Below are positions 1 to 9,055 of a stretch of DNA of 64,000 nt, in pieces. Numbering within the stretch: position 1 is the first letter of the stretch; every line of letters begins with the position of its first letter. Origin of the DNA: CAVWGP01 sp963754645 (GTDB lineage: Bacteria > Pseudomonadota > Alphaproteobacteria > Bin65); NCBI GenBank assembly GCA_963754645.1, contig CAVWGP010000012.1, positions 496,001-560,000 on the forward strand, in the 5' to 3' direction. The notes beneath the pieces were generated by a model. That model saw only the letters and a list, made by a program, of their open reading frames with translations. It made no database searches and was not told the origin of the DNA. The position numbers and the translations under genes are program-made.

Positions 1-224
1 TGCGTGGCCGTGGCGCCGATGCGCAGCGCCCCATCGGGCGTGCGCGCAATGCCGCCGAGTTCCGTGATGCGGCTCAGGCTCACCAAGGCCGGCGGCTCGA
101 GCAATCGCGCGCTGAGCATGGCAACCAATGTTTGTCCGCCCGCGATGCAGCGCGCGCCGTCGACCTCCGCCAACAATCTGAGTGCGCCTTCCAACGACAC
201 CGGCTCATGATACTCAAGCGACAT
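1..224 (-). CDS. FAD-binding subunit of a CoxM-type molybdenum hydroxylase, N-terminal part
   Basis: The visible 74 residues begin MSLEYHEPVSLEGALRLL and contain a G-G-Q-T-L-V motif, as in the FAD-binding domain of CO-dehydrogenase/xanthine-dehydrogenase medium subunits (CoxM/CutM). These flavoproteins pass electrons from the molybdenum site through Fe-S clusters to FAD. The gene runs off the left edge, so only the first quarter is seen. An in-frame ATG four codons upstream (236) is an alternative start. It lies about 30 bases after the stop of a solute-binding-protein gene on the same strand, so both are probably cotranscribed. The family is fairly secure; the substrate is unknown. Confidence 0.75.
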   Translation of the reverse strand, partial: MSLEYHEPVSLEGALRLLAEVDGARCIAGGQTLVAMLSARLLEPPALVSLSRITELGGIARTPDGALRIGATAT

Positions 225-257
225 GACGCTGCCCATTCGCGCCGGTTTTCGCGGCGC

Positions 258-1271
258 CTACCACTTATTCAAGTCGGCCGCCTTTTCGCCGCTGGCTTTT
301 TCGAGGAAGGAGAGATCGAGAAATTTCGCGACTTCGCCCGACTGATCCTTTTTTGCCCAGCCCACACCGTGCATCTGTTTCGCCATCAGCGCGATATCGG
401 ACATATTGGTGCGATAGCTAAGGCGCAGGAAATCGCGCTGCACCATCGCGATCACCGGCTCGGGCAGCTTCAGGAACTTCAGCTCCAGCTGGATCTGCTT
501 CGGCACGTCGTCGACGAAGCCCTTCATCGCTTCGTGATGGCTCGCGACGATGCGCTGCACATAGTCGCGGCGCTTTTCGATGGCGTCGCGGCGCACGATG
601 AAACCGATTTCCTGCTTGCCGGCATCCTTGCCGAAGACATGATCGAACAGCGCGCCCTTGCCGCTGTTGATCGACAGCGCGCCGAACACGGCCAAAGTCA
701 TCGCCATGTCGACCTCGCCGCCTTCGATCGCGCGCGGATGGTTCGGGAACGGCACGTTGACGACGCTCACGTCCTTGTCAGGATTGAGACCGGCGGCTTT
801 CAAGGCGACCGTCAGCTTCAAATGCTGCATCGAGCCGGTCGGAACGCCGATCTTGAGCGGTTTGCCCTCGCCGTTCCGCTTCTTGGCGAGTTCGGCCAGA
901 CCCTTCCAATCGCCCGATTTCAGGCCCAGCGCCGGCCCGGCGATGATGACGTTGTAGCCGCCGCCCCAGCCGGCAACCCAAACGACCGGAATGCCCTCGT
1001 CCATCGCGCGCACCAAGTGCTGCAATGTCGTATTGGCCACGTCGACCTCGCCTTGCTCAAGCGCCAGCAAGGCCGCGGTGCTGTCGTTGAATTCCTTGTA
1101 TTCGTATTTGAGCTTGTGCTTGGCCTCGACATCGGCCATCGCCACGCGCAGCGAAGCGAGCGCGCCGCGCTGAATGCCGTGGCGGACCGTGTCCTGCGCC
1201 ACCGCAACGCCCGCGACCATCGGCGCGACGGCGAGCGCCGCTGCCGAAAGAATCCGCATGAGACTCTGCAT
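258..1271 (-). CDS. ABC-type solute-binding protein (NMT1/SsuA-like)
   Basis: A 337-residue exported protein. Residues 1-26 form a signal peptide ending V-A-V-A-Q. The rest has features of the NMT1/TAXI/SsuA periplasmic binding fold: an early segment on substrate-dependent capture, a V-D-V-A-N-T-T motif near residue 75, and a G-V-P-T-G-S motif typical of the ligand loop. A longer reading from 1334 is possible, but the start at 1271 has a GGGAGG ribosome site 6 bases upstream and gives a proper signal peptide. No permease or ATPase gene is adjacent; downstream is the CoxM-like gene, so it may capture the substrate of a molybdenum hydroxylase. The ligand cannot be read from sequence. Confidence 0.8.
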   Translation of the reverse strand: MQSLMRILSAAALAVAPMVAGVAVAQDTVRHGIQRGALASLRVAMADVEAKHKLKYEYKEFNDSTAALLALEQGEVDVANTTLQHLVRAMDEGIPVVWVAGWGGGYNVIIAGPALGLKSGDWKGLAELAKKRNGEGKPLKIGVPTGSMQHLKLTVALKAAGLNPDKDVSVVNVPFPNHPRAIEGGEVDMAMTLAVFGALSINSGKGALFDHVFGKDAGKQEIGFIVRRDAIEKRRDYVQRIVASHHEAMKGFVDDVPKQIQLELKFLKLPEPVIAMVQRDFLRLSYRTNMSDIALMAKQMHGVGWAKKDQSGEVAKFLDLSFLEKASGEKAADLNKW

Positions 1272-1514
1272 ACACGCCTCCCTGCGGCCGCCGCCAAGCC
1301 GCTTATCTTTGTCTGAGACAACATCCGCGGACATTCAATCAAAGTTATCATCAGTGCCGAATTGAAACGTGTCAAGCAGGCCCTTGTCGGGCCACGAACG
1401 AGCAGTGCCAAGCCGCCGGTTCGCCGCCGCGTCCTGGCCGCGCCGGGCGCTTCGCGCTTTCCATTCCCGCCGCATTCCCTAAACTGCGCCGCCACGATCG
1501 GGGAGGACAGGACG

Positions 1515-2528
1515 ATGGACCAAGCGCCGCGCAGCCGGCTCGAGCTCAAGATCGATCTCGAAAAGGACGGCAAGCAGACGGGCTTCGTGCGGCTGCCGCA
1601 TTCGGTGCATCGCTCGGCCTATGGTTGGATTCCGATTCCCGTCGCCTGCATCAAGAACGGCGCCGGGCCGCGCGTGCTGCTGAGCGCGGGCAATCACGGC
1701 GACGAGTGGGAGGGCCAATTGGCGCTGGGCCGCCTGATCCGCGAACTGGACCCGGCCGATATCCGCGGCCGCGTCGTCATCATGTCGTCGGCCAATTTTC
1801 CCGCGGCCATGGCCGGCTCGCGCACCTCGCCAATCGACGGCGGCAATCTCAATCGCAGCTTTCCCGGCGACCCGGACGGCGGCGTGACGCGCCAGATCGC
1901 TTACTTCATCGAGGACGTCATGCTGGCGGGCTGCAACTACGCCTTCGATTTCCACTCGGGCGGCAGCTCGCTCATGTATCTGCCCAGCGCGCTTGGCACG
2001 CGCACGGCGGATGCGGCGCGCACCGCCGAGCTGGTGGGCTTGATGGAAGCCTTCGGCGCGCCGCTATCCTATCTCGGCACGGCCTTGCAGGGCCGCGACC
2101 GCACGCTATCGGCGGCGGCGGCGCGCCAGGGCGCGCTGTGCATGGGGACCGAGCTGGGCGGCGGCGGCCAAGTGACGCCTTCGATCCTGCGCCTTGCCGA
2201 GGACGGCATGCGTCGCCTCTTGGCCAAGATCGGCGTCTATCGCGGCGCGGTGCCGCCGGCGCCGAAGACGCGCCTCATGCAAGTCGGCGGCGACGACTAC
2301 TATGTCTACGCGCCGGATGCCGGCATATTCGAGCCGCTTGCCGAGCTTGGCGACGCGGTGCGCAACGGCCAGCCCGCGGGCCGCATCCACTTCCACGACA
2401 CGCCGTGGCGTCCGCCGGTCACCGTCGAGTTCGAGCGCGACGGCGTCGTCGTCTGCAAGCGCGTCCCCGCTCTGAGCCAGCGCGGCGACTGCCTTTTCCA
2501 CCTCGGCACCGATTGGGACGAAAAATAG
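1515..2528 (+). CDS. M14-family zinc deacylase (succinylglutamate desuccinylase/aspartoacylase; DoeB-like)
   Basis: A 337-residue cytosolic zinc hydrolase. The zinc motif G-N-H-G-D-E-W-E-G gives His61 and Glu64, and D-F-H-S-G-G supplies the third ligand near residue 147. The order of motifs, including S-P-I-D-G-G-N-L-N-R and F-P-G, matches N-acetyl-diaminobutyrate deacetylases (DoeB) of ectoine breakdown more than classical AstE. ATG 1515 follows a GGGAGGACAGG ribosome site; longer forms from 1362 lack one. Downstream lie an RraA-like gene and an amino-acid-type importer, which fits removal of an acyl group from an imported amino-acid derivative. No other ectoine genes are present, so the substrate is inference. 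Confidence 0.8.
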   Translation: MDQAPRSRLELKIDLEKDGKQTGFVRLPHSVHRSAYGWIPIPVACIKNGAGPRVLLSAGNHGDEWEGQLALGRLIRELDPADIRGRVVIMSSANFPAAMAGSRTSPIDGGNLNRSFPGDPDGGVTRQIAYFIEDVMLAGCNYAFDFHSGGSSLMYLPSALGTRTADAARTAELVGLMEAFGAPLSYLGTALQGRDRTLSAAAARQGALCMGTELGGGGQVTPSILRLAEDGMRRLLAKIGVYRGAVPPAPKTRLMQVGGDDYYVYAPDAGIFEPLAELGDAVRNGQPAGRIHFHDTPWRPPVTVEFERDGVVVCKRVPALSQRGDCLFHLGTDWDEK

Positions 2529-2599
2529 TCGATCCGTCGCCAGGTCGTGGCGCCCCGCCACAAAATCTGCGCCTCGTGCCCCAATACGCTACGAGTAGC

Positions 2600-2629
2600 T
2601 TGACAATAGCTTTTCGCCACAAGTATTAG
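2600..2629 (+). promoter_or_regulatory. Candidate sigma-70 promoter ahead of the RraA-like gene
   Basis: A perfect TTGACA (2600-2605) is followed 18 bases later by TATTAG (2624-2629) in a locally AT-rich stretch between two genes. It would start transcription about 40 bases before the GTG start at 2677. Based on box match and spacing only. Confidence 0.4.
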
Positions 2630-2676
2630 TAGGTTGCTGCCGAAAGCGACATACATGCCTCAGCCATAACATTAAC

Positions 2677-3318
2677 GTGGGCCGCGCATCGCAGCTCAGC
2701 ACCGCAGCGATCAGCGACGTTTTCGACCATCTCGGCATTCCCGGTCAGTGTATCGGAATCGTCTCACGCAATCCCACGGTTGGCATGACGGGACGCGCCT
2801 ATACGGTCCGTTACGGGCTGAACGGCCAGTCGCCGGCCGATTTTGGCGGCTACGTCGATAACGTTCCGCGCGGCTCGGCGATCGCCATCGACGGCGGCGG
2901 ACACCACAACTTTGCGGTGTGGGGCGGCATCCGCAGCGAAGCGGCGCTTCAGCGCGGCGTCGTCGGCACGGTCATTCACGGCGCTTGCCGCGATATGCAA
3001 TATTGCCAAGCGCTTGCATACCCGGTGTACAGCAGCAGCTGCACGATGCGCACCGGCCGCAATTACCTCCGTATCGAGGAAATCGAAGGTCCCATCGTGC
3101 TCGGCGGCGTGAAGGTGAAACCGGGCGTCATCCTGCGCGGCGACGCGGACGGCGTCGTCGCGATCCCGCTTGCGCATGAAGAGCAAGTTCTCACCTTGGC
3201 GGAGGAAGTCGCCCTAATCGAAACGCGCTTGCGCGGGGCGATCCGCCAGGGAATGAGCCTCAGCGAAGCGCTCGATGAGCTGCACGACCGCCGGCGCAAG
3301 ATCCTGCATGAGGCTTAG
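2677..3318 (+). CDS. RraA-like family protein (possible HMG/CHA-type aldolase)
   Basis: A 213-residue protein of the RraA / 4-hydroxy-4-methyl-2-oxoglutarate aldolase fold. The diagnostic G-A-C-R-D (Arg105, Asp106) matches the catalytic G-x-x-x-R-D motif of the aldolase members, and a G-D-A-D-G-V-V-A-I-P motif follows near residue 150. Enzymatic members split 4-hydroxy-2-oxo-acids to pyruvate; RraA proper inhibits RNase E. The R-D motif and the catabolic setting favour an enzyme. Translation seems to begin at GTG 2677 with no clear ribosome site; the next in-frame ATG would remove the first 36 residues of the fold. Confidence 0.75.
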   Translation: MGRASQLSTAAISDVFDHLGIPGQCIGIVSRNPTVGMTGRAYTVRYGLNGQSPADFGGYVDNVPRGSAIAIDGGGHHNFAVWGGIRSEAALQRGVVGTVIHGACRDMQYCQALAYPVYSSSCTMRTGRNYLRIEEIEGPIVLGGVKVKPGVILRGDADGVVAIPLAHEEQVLTLAEEVALIETRLRGAIRQGMSLSEALDELHDRRRKILHEA

Positions 3319-3486
3319 CGCGCGCCTCCTTCGCGTCCCGCCTTCTGTCGTTTCGAGACCGCCGGGCCCTGCCGCAAGCCCCTCTGGCCCGCGCTTGGCG
3401 CTGAAAATTTCGACGAGCGCCGACGTCTTCGAGATTGGCATCGCCGGCCCTGCCGGGGCAGATTAGCCGCCGGGCAGTGAGGCGCG

Positions 3487-4149
3487 ATGACCTACCGGTT
3501 CCAGTTCCGCGACGTGTGGGCGCAATGGGAGGCGCTGGCCGACGGTGTGCTGTTCACGCTGTTCCTGTCCGGTGTGACAATGGCGGCCGGGCTCGCGATC
3601 GGCTGTCTTGCCGCCGCGGCGCGGCTCTACGGTCCGCGTCCGCTCGCGGTGGGCGTCGCGGCCTATATCGAGGTCTTCCGCAACACGCCGCTGCTGGTTC
3701 AGCTCTTCCTCATCTTTTTCGGCCTGCCCGGCATGGGCGTCAAATTCGACGCCACGACGGCGGCGCTCCTCGCGCTCTCGATCAATCTCGGCGCCTACAC
3801 GGCGGAGATCGTGCGCGCCGGGCTGCAGGCGATCCCGCGTTCGCAAATCGAGGCCGGCTATTCGCTCGGGCTTTCGGGCCTGCAAGTATTCCGCTACGTC
3901 ATCTTCCTGCCCGCGCTCAAGATCGTCTATCCCGCGCTGACCAGCCAATTCGTGCTGCTGATGCTGGCAACGAGCGTGGTGTCGCAGATCGCGGCCGCCG
4001 ACCTGTTCCACGTCGCTTCGATCATCCAATCGCGCACCTTCCGCGATTTCGAGATCTACGCCGTCGTCGCCTTGATCTATCTCGCCCTCGCCTTTGGCTT
4101 CCGCGCCGCGTTCGCTGGCCTGCATCTCATGCTGTTCCGGCGCCGATGA
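3487..4149 (+). CDS. Polar amino-acid ABC transporter permease (HisM/GlnP family), first subunit
   Basis: A 220-residue inner-membrane permease with about five hydrophobic helices. The cytoplasmic EAA loop reads E-I-V-R-A-G-L-Q-A-I-P-R-S-Q-I-E-A-G near residues 115-132, the signature that docks on the ATPase. The family imports polar or charged amino acids and their derivatives. Its stop overlaps the next permease start by ATGA, so the two are translationally coupled and probably form a heterodimeric channel. It is the first gene of a transporter operon running to 6369. Confidence 0.9.
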   Translation: MTYRFQFRDVWAQWEALADGVLFTLFLSGVTMAAGLAIGCLAAAARLYGPRPLAVGVAAYIEVFRNTPLLVQLFLIFFGLPGMGVKFDATTAALLALSINLGAYTAEIVRAGLQAIPRSQIEAGYSLGLSGLQVFRYVIFLPALKIVYPALTSQFVLLMLATSVVSQIAAADLFHVASIIQSRTFRDFEIYAVVALIYLALAFGFRAAFAGLHLMLFRRR

Positions 4150-4796
4150 TCCGCGAACTGGGTTGGATCGACATTTACTACCTCGCCGCCGCGGTGCGCT
4201 GGACGATCGCGCTGACGGCGATCGCGTTTCTCGGCGGCGGCCTTGTCGGCATCGGCATGACCTTGTTGCGGGTCGCGCCGTTTCGTCCGCTACGCTGGCT
4301 CGCCATCGGCTACATCCAGATCGTCCAGGGCATTCCGCTGCTGGTCTGGCTCTTCGTTTTCTTTTTCGGCTTCTCGATCTTCGGCATCACCGTATCGCCG
4401 TGGATCGCGGCGATGGCGGCGTTCGCGATCTATGCCGGCGCCTTTCTCGGCGAAATCTGGCGCGGCTGCCTGCAAGCGATCCCGCGCACGCAATGGGAGG
4501 CGGCGGCCTCGCTCGGCTTGGGCTTCGGCGCGCAAATCCGCTACATCATCGTGCCCCAGGCGGTGCGCATCGCGATCCCGCCGACCGTCGGCTTTCTCGT
4601 GCAACTCATCAAGAACACGTCGCTGGCCGCCGTCATCGGCTTCATCGAGCTGACGCGCGAGGGCCAGCTCACGACCAGCGTCACCTTCCGGCCCTTCGCC
4701 GTCTATCTCATCGTCGCGGCGCTGTATTTCGCGCTGTGCTTCCCGCTGTCGCAATTGAGCCGCCGATTGGAGCGCAAGCTGCATGTCGCTCGTTGA
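4146..4796 (+). CDS. Polar amino-acid ABC transporter permease, second subunit
   Basis: A 216-residue permease of the same family as its upstream neighbour, starting MIRELGWIDI. The EAA loop reads E-I-W-R-G-C-L-Q-A-I-P-R-T-Q-W-E near residues 100-115, followed by five to six hydrophobic segments in all. The start at 4146 was chosen because ATGA overlaps the previous stop; a longer reading in this frame is an antisense-like artefact of the first permease. It overlaps the ATPase gene by 14 bases, so stoichiometric expression is expected. Confidence 0.9.
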   Translation: MIRELGWIDIYYLAAAVRWTIALTAIAFLGGGLVGIGMTLLRVAPFRPLRWLAIGYIQIVQGIPLLVWLFVFFFGFSIFGITVSPWIAAMAAFAIYAGAFLGEIWRGCLQAIPRTQWEAAASLGLGFGAQIRYIIVPQAVRIAIPPTVGFLVQLIKNTSLAAVIGFIELTREGQLTTSVTFRPFAVYLIVAALYFALCFPLSQLSRRLERKLHVAR

Positions 4797-5514
4797 ACTG
4801 ACCGATATCGTCAAGCGCTACGGCGCCAACACGGTGCTGCAAAATGTGTCGCTCAAGATCGAGCGCGGCGAGATACTCGCCGTGATCGGCCGCTCGGGTT
4901 CGGGCAAGAGCACGCTGCTGCGTTGCATCAACGGCCTCGAGCCGATCCAGGGCGGCCGCATCGTGTTCGACGGCACCGTCGTCAACGCGCCGGGCACCGA
5001 TCTCAAGAAGCTGCGCCAGCAAGTCGGCATCGTGTTCCAGAGCTTCAACCTGTTCCCGCATCTCACGGTCGAGCGCAACATCACGCTGGCGCCGCGCGTC
5101 GTCAAAGGCGCCACGGCGGCCGAAGCGAAGGCGATCGCGCTCGCCGTCTTGCGCCGCGTCGGCCTCGAGGAAAAGATCGCGGCCTATCCCGACCAGCTCT
5201 CGGGCGGCCAGCAGCAGCGCGTCGCCATCGCCCGCTCGCTCGCCATGGCGCCCAAATTGATGCTGTTCGACGAGATCACCTCGGCGCTCGATCCGGAGCT
5301 GACCGGCGAGGTGTTGAAAACCGTGGAGGACATGGCGCGCGAAGGCATGACGATGATCCTGGTGACGCACGAGATCGGCTTCGCCCGCCGCGTCGGCTCG
5401 CGCCTCGTCTTCATGCACGAAGGCAAGATCTGGGAGGACGGGCCGGCGGCGGACGTCCTGGCCAAGCCGAAGACCAAAGAGCTCGACGTGTTCCTGAGCG
5501 CCGTGCTGCATTGA
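4783..5514 (+). CDS. Polar amino-acid ABC transporter ATP-binding protein (GlnQ/HisP family)
   Basis: A 243-residue ATPase with Walker A G-R-S-G-S-G-K-S-T at residues 36-44, Q-loop F-Q-S-F-N-L-F-P, ABC signature L-S-G-G-Q-Q-Q-R, Walker B followed by D-E-I-T-S-A-L-D-P, and switch histidine in V-T-H-E. Length and motif spacing are typical of GlnQ-type subunits. The residue after the catalytic glutamate is Ile instead of the usual Pro; catalytic residues themselves are intact. It energises the two permeases encoded just upstream, and the binding-protein gene follows after about 70 bases. Confidence 0.92.
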   Translation: MSLVELTDIVKRYGANTVLQNVSLKIERGEILAVIGRSGSGKSTLLRCINGLEPIQGGRIVFDGTVVNAPGTDLKKLRQQVGIVFQSFNLFPHLTVERNITLAPRVVKGATAAEAKAIALAVLRRVGLEEKIAAYPDQLSGGQQQRVAIARSLAMAPKLMLFDEITSALDPELTGEVLKTVEDMAREGMTMILVTHEIGFARRVGSRLVFMHEGKIWEDGPAADVLAKPKTKELDVFLSAVLH

Positions 5515-5586
5515 GCGCCGGCGCTTGACGCCTCGCCGTCATTCGGCGCAGCATCGCTGCATTCATATTTTCAGGGGAGAGACAAC

Positions 5587-6369
5587 ATGAAACGCATTCT
5601 GGGCGCCGCCTTCGCGGCGGCATTGTCGCTGTTCGCCGCCGCCGAGGCTTGGGCCGACCGGTTCCAGGACATTGTCAGCAAGGGCGTGGTGCGCATCGGC
5701 GTGCCGCTCGACGTGCCGCCCTTCGGCTCGCTCAACGCCCAGCGCCAGCCCGAGGGCTTCGACATCGATCTCGCCAACGCGGTCGGCAAGGCGCTCGGCG
5801 TCAAAGTCGAGCTGCAGCAGATCACCGGCGCCAACCGCATTCCCTTCCTGCTCACCGACAAGGTCGACATCGTCATCTCGGTGATGGGCCTGACGCCCGA
5901 GCGCGCCAAGCAGATCATGTTCACGGCGCCTTATGCCGACACGCAGCTCGCCGTGTTCGGCCCCAAGAGCGCCAAGGTTACGTCGGCCGACGAACTCGGC
6001 GCCTTCAAGGTCGCCGCCGCCAAGGGCACGACGCAGGAACTCGCGCTGTCGGCGATGAACCCGAAAGCCGCGCTGATGCGCACCGAGGACGACGCGACCG
6101 CGGCGGCGGCCTATCTTTCCGGCCAAGCCGATCTCATCGCCACCAACAGCCTCATCATCCCCGACCTGATGAAGCGCAATCCGAACAAGGAATTCGAGCT
6201 CAAGTTCACGATTCGCCGCAGCCCGGCCCATATGGGCGTGCGCATGGGCGAACACACGCTGGTGCGCTGGCTCGACAGCTTCATCTTCTTCAACACGATG
6301 AACGGCGAGCTCGACAAGCTGCATCGCAAGTGGCTCGCCATGCCGATGGCGCCGATACCGCCGCTCTAA
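5587..6369 (+). CDS. Amino-acid ABC transporter substrate-binding protein (SBP family 3)
   Basis: A 260-residue periplasmic binding protein with a signal peptide of about 23 residues ending A-E-A-W-A. The mature part starts like family 3 proteins: V-R-I-G-V-P-L-D-V-P-P-F-G, then G-F-D-I-D-L-A. A strong GGGGAGAG site precedes ATG 5587. It completes the permease-permease-ATPase operon upstream. Family 3 receptors bind amino acids, opines or ectoines; sequence reading alone does not fix the ligand. A creatininase-like gene follows 17 bases downstream, suggesting an amide or cyclic amide ligand. Confidence 0.88.
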   Translation: MKRILGAAFAAALSLFAAAEAWADRFQDIVSKGVVRIGVPLDVPPFGSLNAQRQPEGFDIDLANAVGKALGVKVELQQITGANRIPFLLTDKVDIVISVMGLTPERAKQIMFTAPYADTQLAVFGPKSAKVTSADELGAFKVAAAKGTTQELALSAMNPKAALMRTEDDATAAAAYLSGQADLIATNSLIIPDLMKRNPNKEFELKFTIRRSPAHMGVRMGEHTLVRWLDSFIFFNTMNGELDKLHRKWLAMPMAPIPPL

Positions 6370-6386
6370 GCGGTCGCTCTAGAGCG

Positions 6387-7173
6387 ATGGCGGGCAACGT
6401 CGAAGTCGATTGGGCGCGGCTCAAGGCGTCCGAGGTCGCGGCGCGGGCGCGCGCCAACGCCATCGTCATCGTGCCGATCGGCGCCACCGAGCAGCACGGG
6501 CCGCACCTGCCCAGCATGGTCGATCACCGGCTGGCGCAGGAGGTGGCCCAGCGCGCGGCGCGGCGCATGTTCGCGCGCCAGCCGGTCCTCGTCGCCCCGA
6601 CGATTCCTTACGGCATGTCCGAACACCACATGTCGCTGAGCGGCACGATCACGCTCGACTATGCGACCATGGCGGCGGTGATCGGTTGCGTCGTCGAGTT
6701 CGGCGATCCGCCACGGCTTCAAGCGCATCTTCGTGCTCAACGGCCATGGCGGCAACACCGAGGCGCTGCGTACGATCGTCACCGAACTGACGGTGAAACA
6801 CCGCCTGCCGCTCGCCACCGGTACCTATTGGGATATCGCGGCGAAATCCATCAAGCCGCTGCTCGACCGGCAGGAAGCCCTGCTTCATGCCTGCGAGGCG
6901 GAAACCTCGATGATCATGGCGCTGGCGCCCGAACTCGTCGATTCCGATATACTCTCGCAAATGCACGGGCCGCTGGTCCCCGGCCTGTCGGCGATCCCGA
7001 CGGTGAACGAGGGCGTCTATCGCTGGCGCCAGTTGCAGAGCCGTTCGCCCAACGGCGTGATCGGCAATGCGGCCACCGCCTCGGCGGCCAAGGGCGAGAA
7101 GCTGCTGGAAGCGATTTCCGCCGATCTTGCCGACGCGCTGCTCAACGACGCGTTGTGGAGCGCGCCGATCTAA
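6387..7173 (+). CDS. Creatininase-family amidohydrolase, interrupted by one frameshift
   Basis: Two abutting frames together encode a creatininase/creatinine-amidohydrolase-like enzyme of about 261 residues. The first part has the metal-site motif P-I-G-A-T-E-Q-H-G-P-H-L-P and S-E-H-H-M-S-L-S-G-T-I; the second begins around 6700 and has N-G-H-G-G-N and a C-E-A-E-T-S motif. Removing one T from GAGTTCGG near 6698 joins them as V-V-E-S-A-I-R-H-G-F-K-R. The break has the one-base-insertion pattern seen elsewhere in the window, so the gene is probably intact in the organism. Members hydrolyse cyclic or linear amides; its place after an importer suggests it processes the imported compound. Confidence 0.8.
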
Positions 7174-7185
7174 CGCCGCCCGCGA

Positions 7186-7959
7186 TCACGCCGCAAAATC
7201 GCGCAACAGCGCCGCCGGATCGGGCGCTTGCATCAGCGCGGTGCCGATCAGCAGCGCGTCCGCGCCGGCGTTTTTCAGGCGTTGCGCATCGGCGCGGGAG
7301 CTCACGCCGCTTTCGGCCACGATCAGCACGCCTTCGGGCACGCGCGGCGCGAGCCGTTCGGTCGTCGAAAGATCGACCGAAAGATCGGTCAGATTGCGAT
7401 TGTTGATGCCGACAATTTCGGCGCCGGCGGCGAGCGCGAGATCGAGTTCGGCTTCGTCGTGGACTTCGACCAGCACATGCAGGCCCGCCGCCGCCGCGCG
7501 CAACAAGAACTCTCCGGTCCGATTGCCGAGCGCGGCGACGATGAGCAAGATCGCGTCGGCGCCAGCAAGGCGGCTTTCGGCGATCTGATAGGCATCGACG
7601 ATGAAGTCCTTGCGCAGCAGCGGCAGCGGTACCGCCGCGCGCGCCGCCGCCAAATCGTCGAGCGAGCCGCCGAAATGCTCGGGCTCGGTGAGGATCGAAA
7701 GCATGCACGCGCCCGCGCCGTGATAGAGCCGCGCCGTCGCCGCCGCGTCGGCGCCCGGCTTCAGCGCGCCGCCCGAGGGCGAGCGGCGCTTCAGCTCGGC
7801 GACAATGCCAAGCCCGGGCCGTGCAAGCGCCGCCGCTGCGTCGCGCACCAGCGGCGCCGCGCGGCGCAGTTCGGCTTCGAGATCGACGAGCGGCCGCCGC
7901 CGGGAGGAGGCAGCGACCGCCCGCTTGCGCGACGCCAGGATCGGATCGAGGCGGCTCAT
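7186..7959 (-). CDS. trpC: Indole-3-glycerol-phosphate synthase
   Basis: A 257-residue TIM-barrel enzyme that closes the indole ring of carboxyphenylamino-deoxyribulose phosphate in tryptophan synthesis. Visible motifs in order: A-E-L-K-R-R-S-P-S (catalytic Lys), F-G-G-S-L-D-D-L, L-R-K-D-F-I, G-I-N-N-R-N-L and E-S-G-V. ATG 7959 overlaps the trpD stop (7956-7958), showing tight coupling. Downstream it converges with the creatininase gene with only 12 bases between. Confidence 0.95.
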   Translation of the reverse strand: MSRLDPILASRKRAVAASSRRRPLVDLEAELRRAAPLVRDAAAALARPGLGIVAELKRRSPSGGALKPGADAAATARLYHGAGACMLSILTEPEHFGGSLDDLAAARAAVPLPLLRKDFIVDAYQIAESRLAGADAILLIVAALGNRTGEFLLRAAAAGLHVLVEVHDEAELDLALAAGAEIVGINNRNLTDLSVDLSTTERLAPRVPEGVLIVAESGVSSRADAQRLKNAGADALLIGTALMQAPDPAALLRDFAA

Positions 7960-8973
7960 GCCGCCCTCCGAACCGGCTCGGCAACCTGTGTCAGTTTGGC
8001 GAGCGCCTTGCCGCTGTCGATCAGGCGCGCGGCCAGGCCGGCGCCGTCGGGCAAGCTGCGCGCCGCGCCGGCGACGTAGAGCGCGGCGGCGGCATTGAGC
8101 AAAACGCCGGTGCGCGCCGGGTGGGGTTCGCCGGCCAGCACGGCCCGCAAGATGCGCGCATTGGTTGCAGGATCGCCGCCGCGTATCGAGGCCAGCTTCG
8201 TGTCGGCAAGGCCGAAATCCGCCGGCGTGATCGTGTAATTCCGCACACCGCCGTAGCGCAGCTCGGAGACGTGCGTCACGCCTTCGGGCGCTATCTCGTC
8301 GAGGCCGCAATCCGCCGAGACCACCATGGCGCGCTCGACTCCCGAGGGAACGAGCGCGCGCGCCAGCAGTTCGCATTTCGACGGATGGAAAACGCCGACC
8401 AGCTGAAATTTCACGCCAGCCGGGTTGGTGAGCGGCCCGAGCATATTGAAGATCGTGCGCAGCTTGAGCGCACGGCGGACCGGTGCCACCGCCTTCATCG
8501 CCGGGTGGTAGAGCGGCGCGAACAGGAAAGCAGAAGCCGGTCTCGGCATAACGCGCGGCGGTTTCTTCGGCCGGCGCCTCGATCGCGATCCCCAAATTTT
8601 CCAGGAGATCGGCGCTGCCGCAGCGCGACGACACGGAACGGTTGCCGTGCTTGGCCACCGTGACGCCGGCGGCGGCGGCAATGACCGCCGCCGCTGTCGA
8701 GAGATTGAGCGATCCCGAGCCGTCGCCGCCGGTGCCGACGACGTCGAGCAAGGGTCGCTCGCCGAGCGGCGGGCGCAGCGCGCGCCGGCGCAGCGCCGCG
8801 GCGGCGCCGGAAAGTTCGTCGGCGGCCTCGCCTTTTACGCGCAGGCCCATCAGGAATGCCGCCACTTGGTGCGGCGCAGTCTCGGCCTCGACCACCGTGC
8901 CGATCGCGCTCGCCATCTCATCGTGCGACAAGTGCTCGCGCCGCGCCACTTTCTCCAAAACATCCGTCAACAT
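7956..8973 (-). CDS. trpD: Anthranilate phosphoribosyltransferase, interrupted by one frameshift
   Basis: Joins phosphoribosyl pyrophosphate to anthranilate in tryptophan synthesis. The N-terminal part has G-T-G-G-D-G-S-G-S-L-N, K-H-G-N-R-S-V-S-S and C-G-S-A-D-L-L-E-N-L-G; the C-terminal part has N-M-L-G-P-L-T-N-P and continues to the normal end. The frames meet near 8535, where reading F-C-F-L-F-A-P-L-Y needs one C removed from TTTCCTG (minus strand). This looks like a sequencing insertion. The start at 8973 follows a leader with attenuator-like structure, and the stop overlaps trpC. Confidence 0.92.
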
Positions 8974-8999
8974 CGCTGCATCTCCCGAATTTCAAACAC

Positions 9000-9028
9000 A
9001 AAAAACCCGCCGAACTTGCGTTGGCGGG
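9000..9028 (-). terminator. Rho-independent terminator/attenuator ahead of trpD
   Basis: On the minus strand CCCGCCAAC and G-T-T-bulge-GGCGGG (9028-9020 and 9015-9006) form a 9-pair stem with a four-base loop, followed by six T. It lies 27 bases before the trpD start and after an upstream leader region, the normal place for a tryptophan attenuator. Confidence 0.75.
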
Positions 9029-9055
9029 CCATCGAACCTGAATCGAACGTGCCAA

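Noticed and set aside
132..1316. Long plus-strand frame opposite the solute-binding protein
   Set aside because: A high-GC antisense frame with His/Arg-rich composition and no signal peptide or motif; the minus strand encodes the real gene.
1515..7173. Assigning the block as an ectoine uptake and breakdown (Ehu/Doe) operon
   Set aside because: Only the DoeB-like deacylase and a generic amino-acid importer fit; doeA, eutD and related genes are absent and a creatininase-like gene is present.
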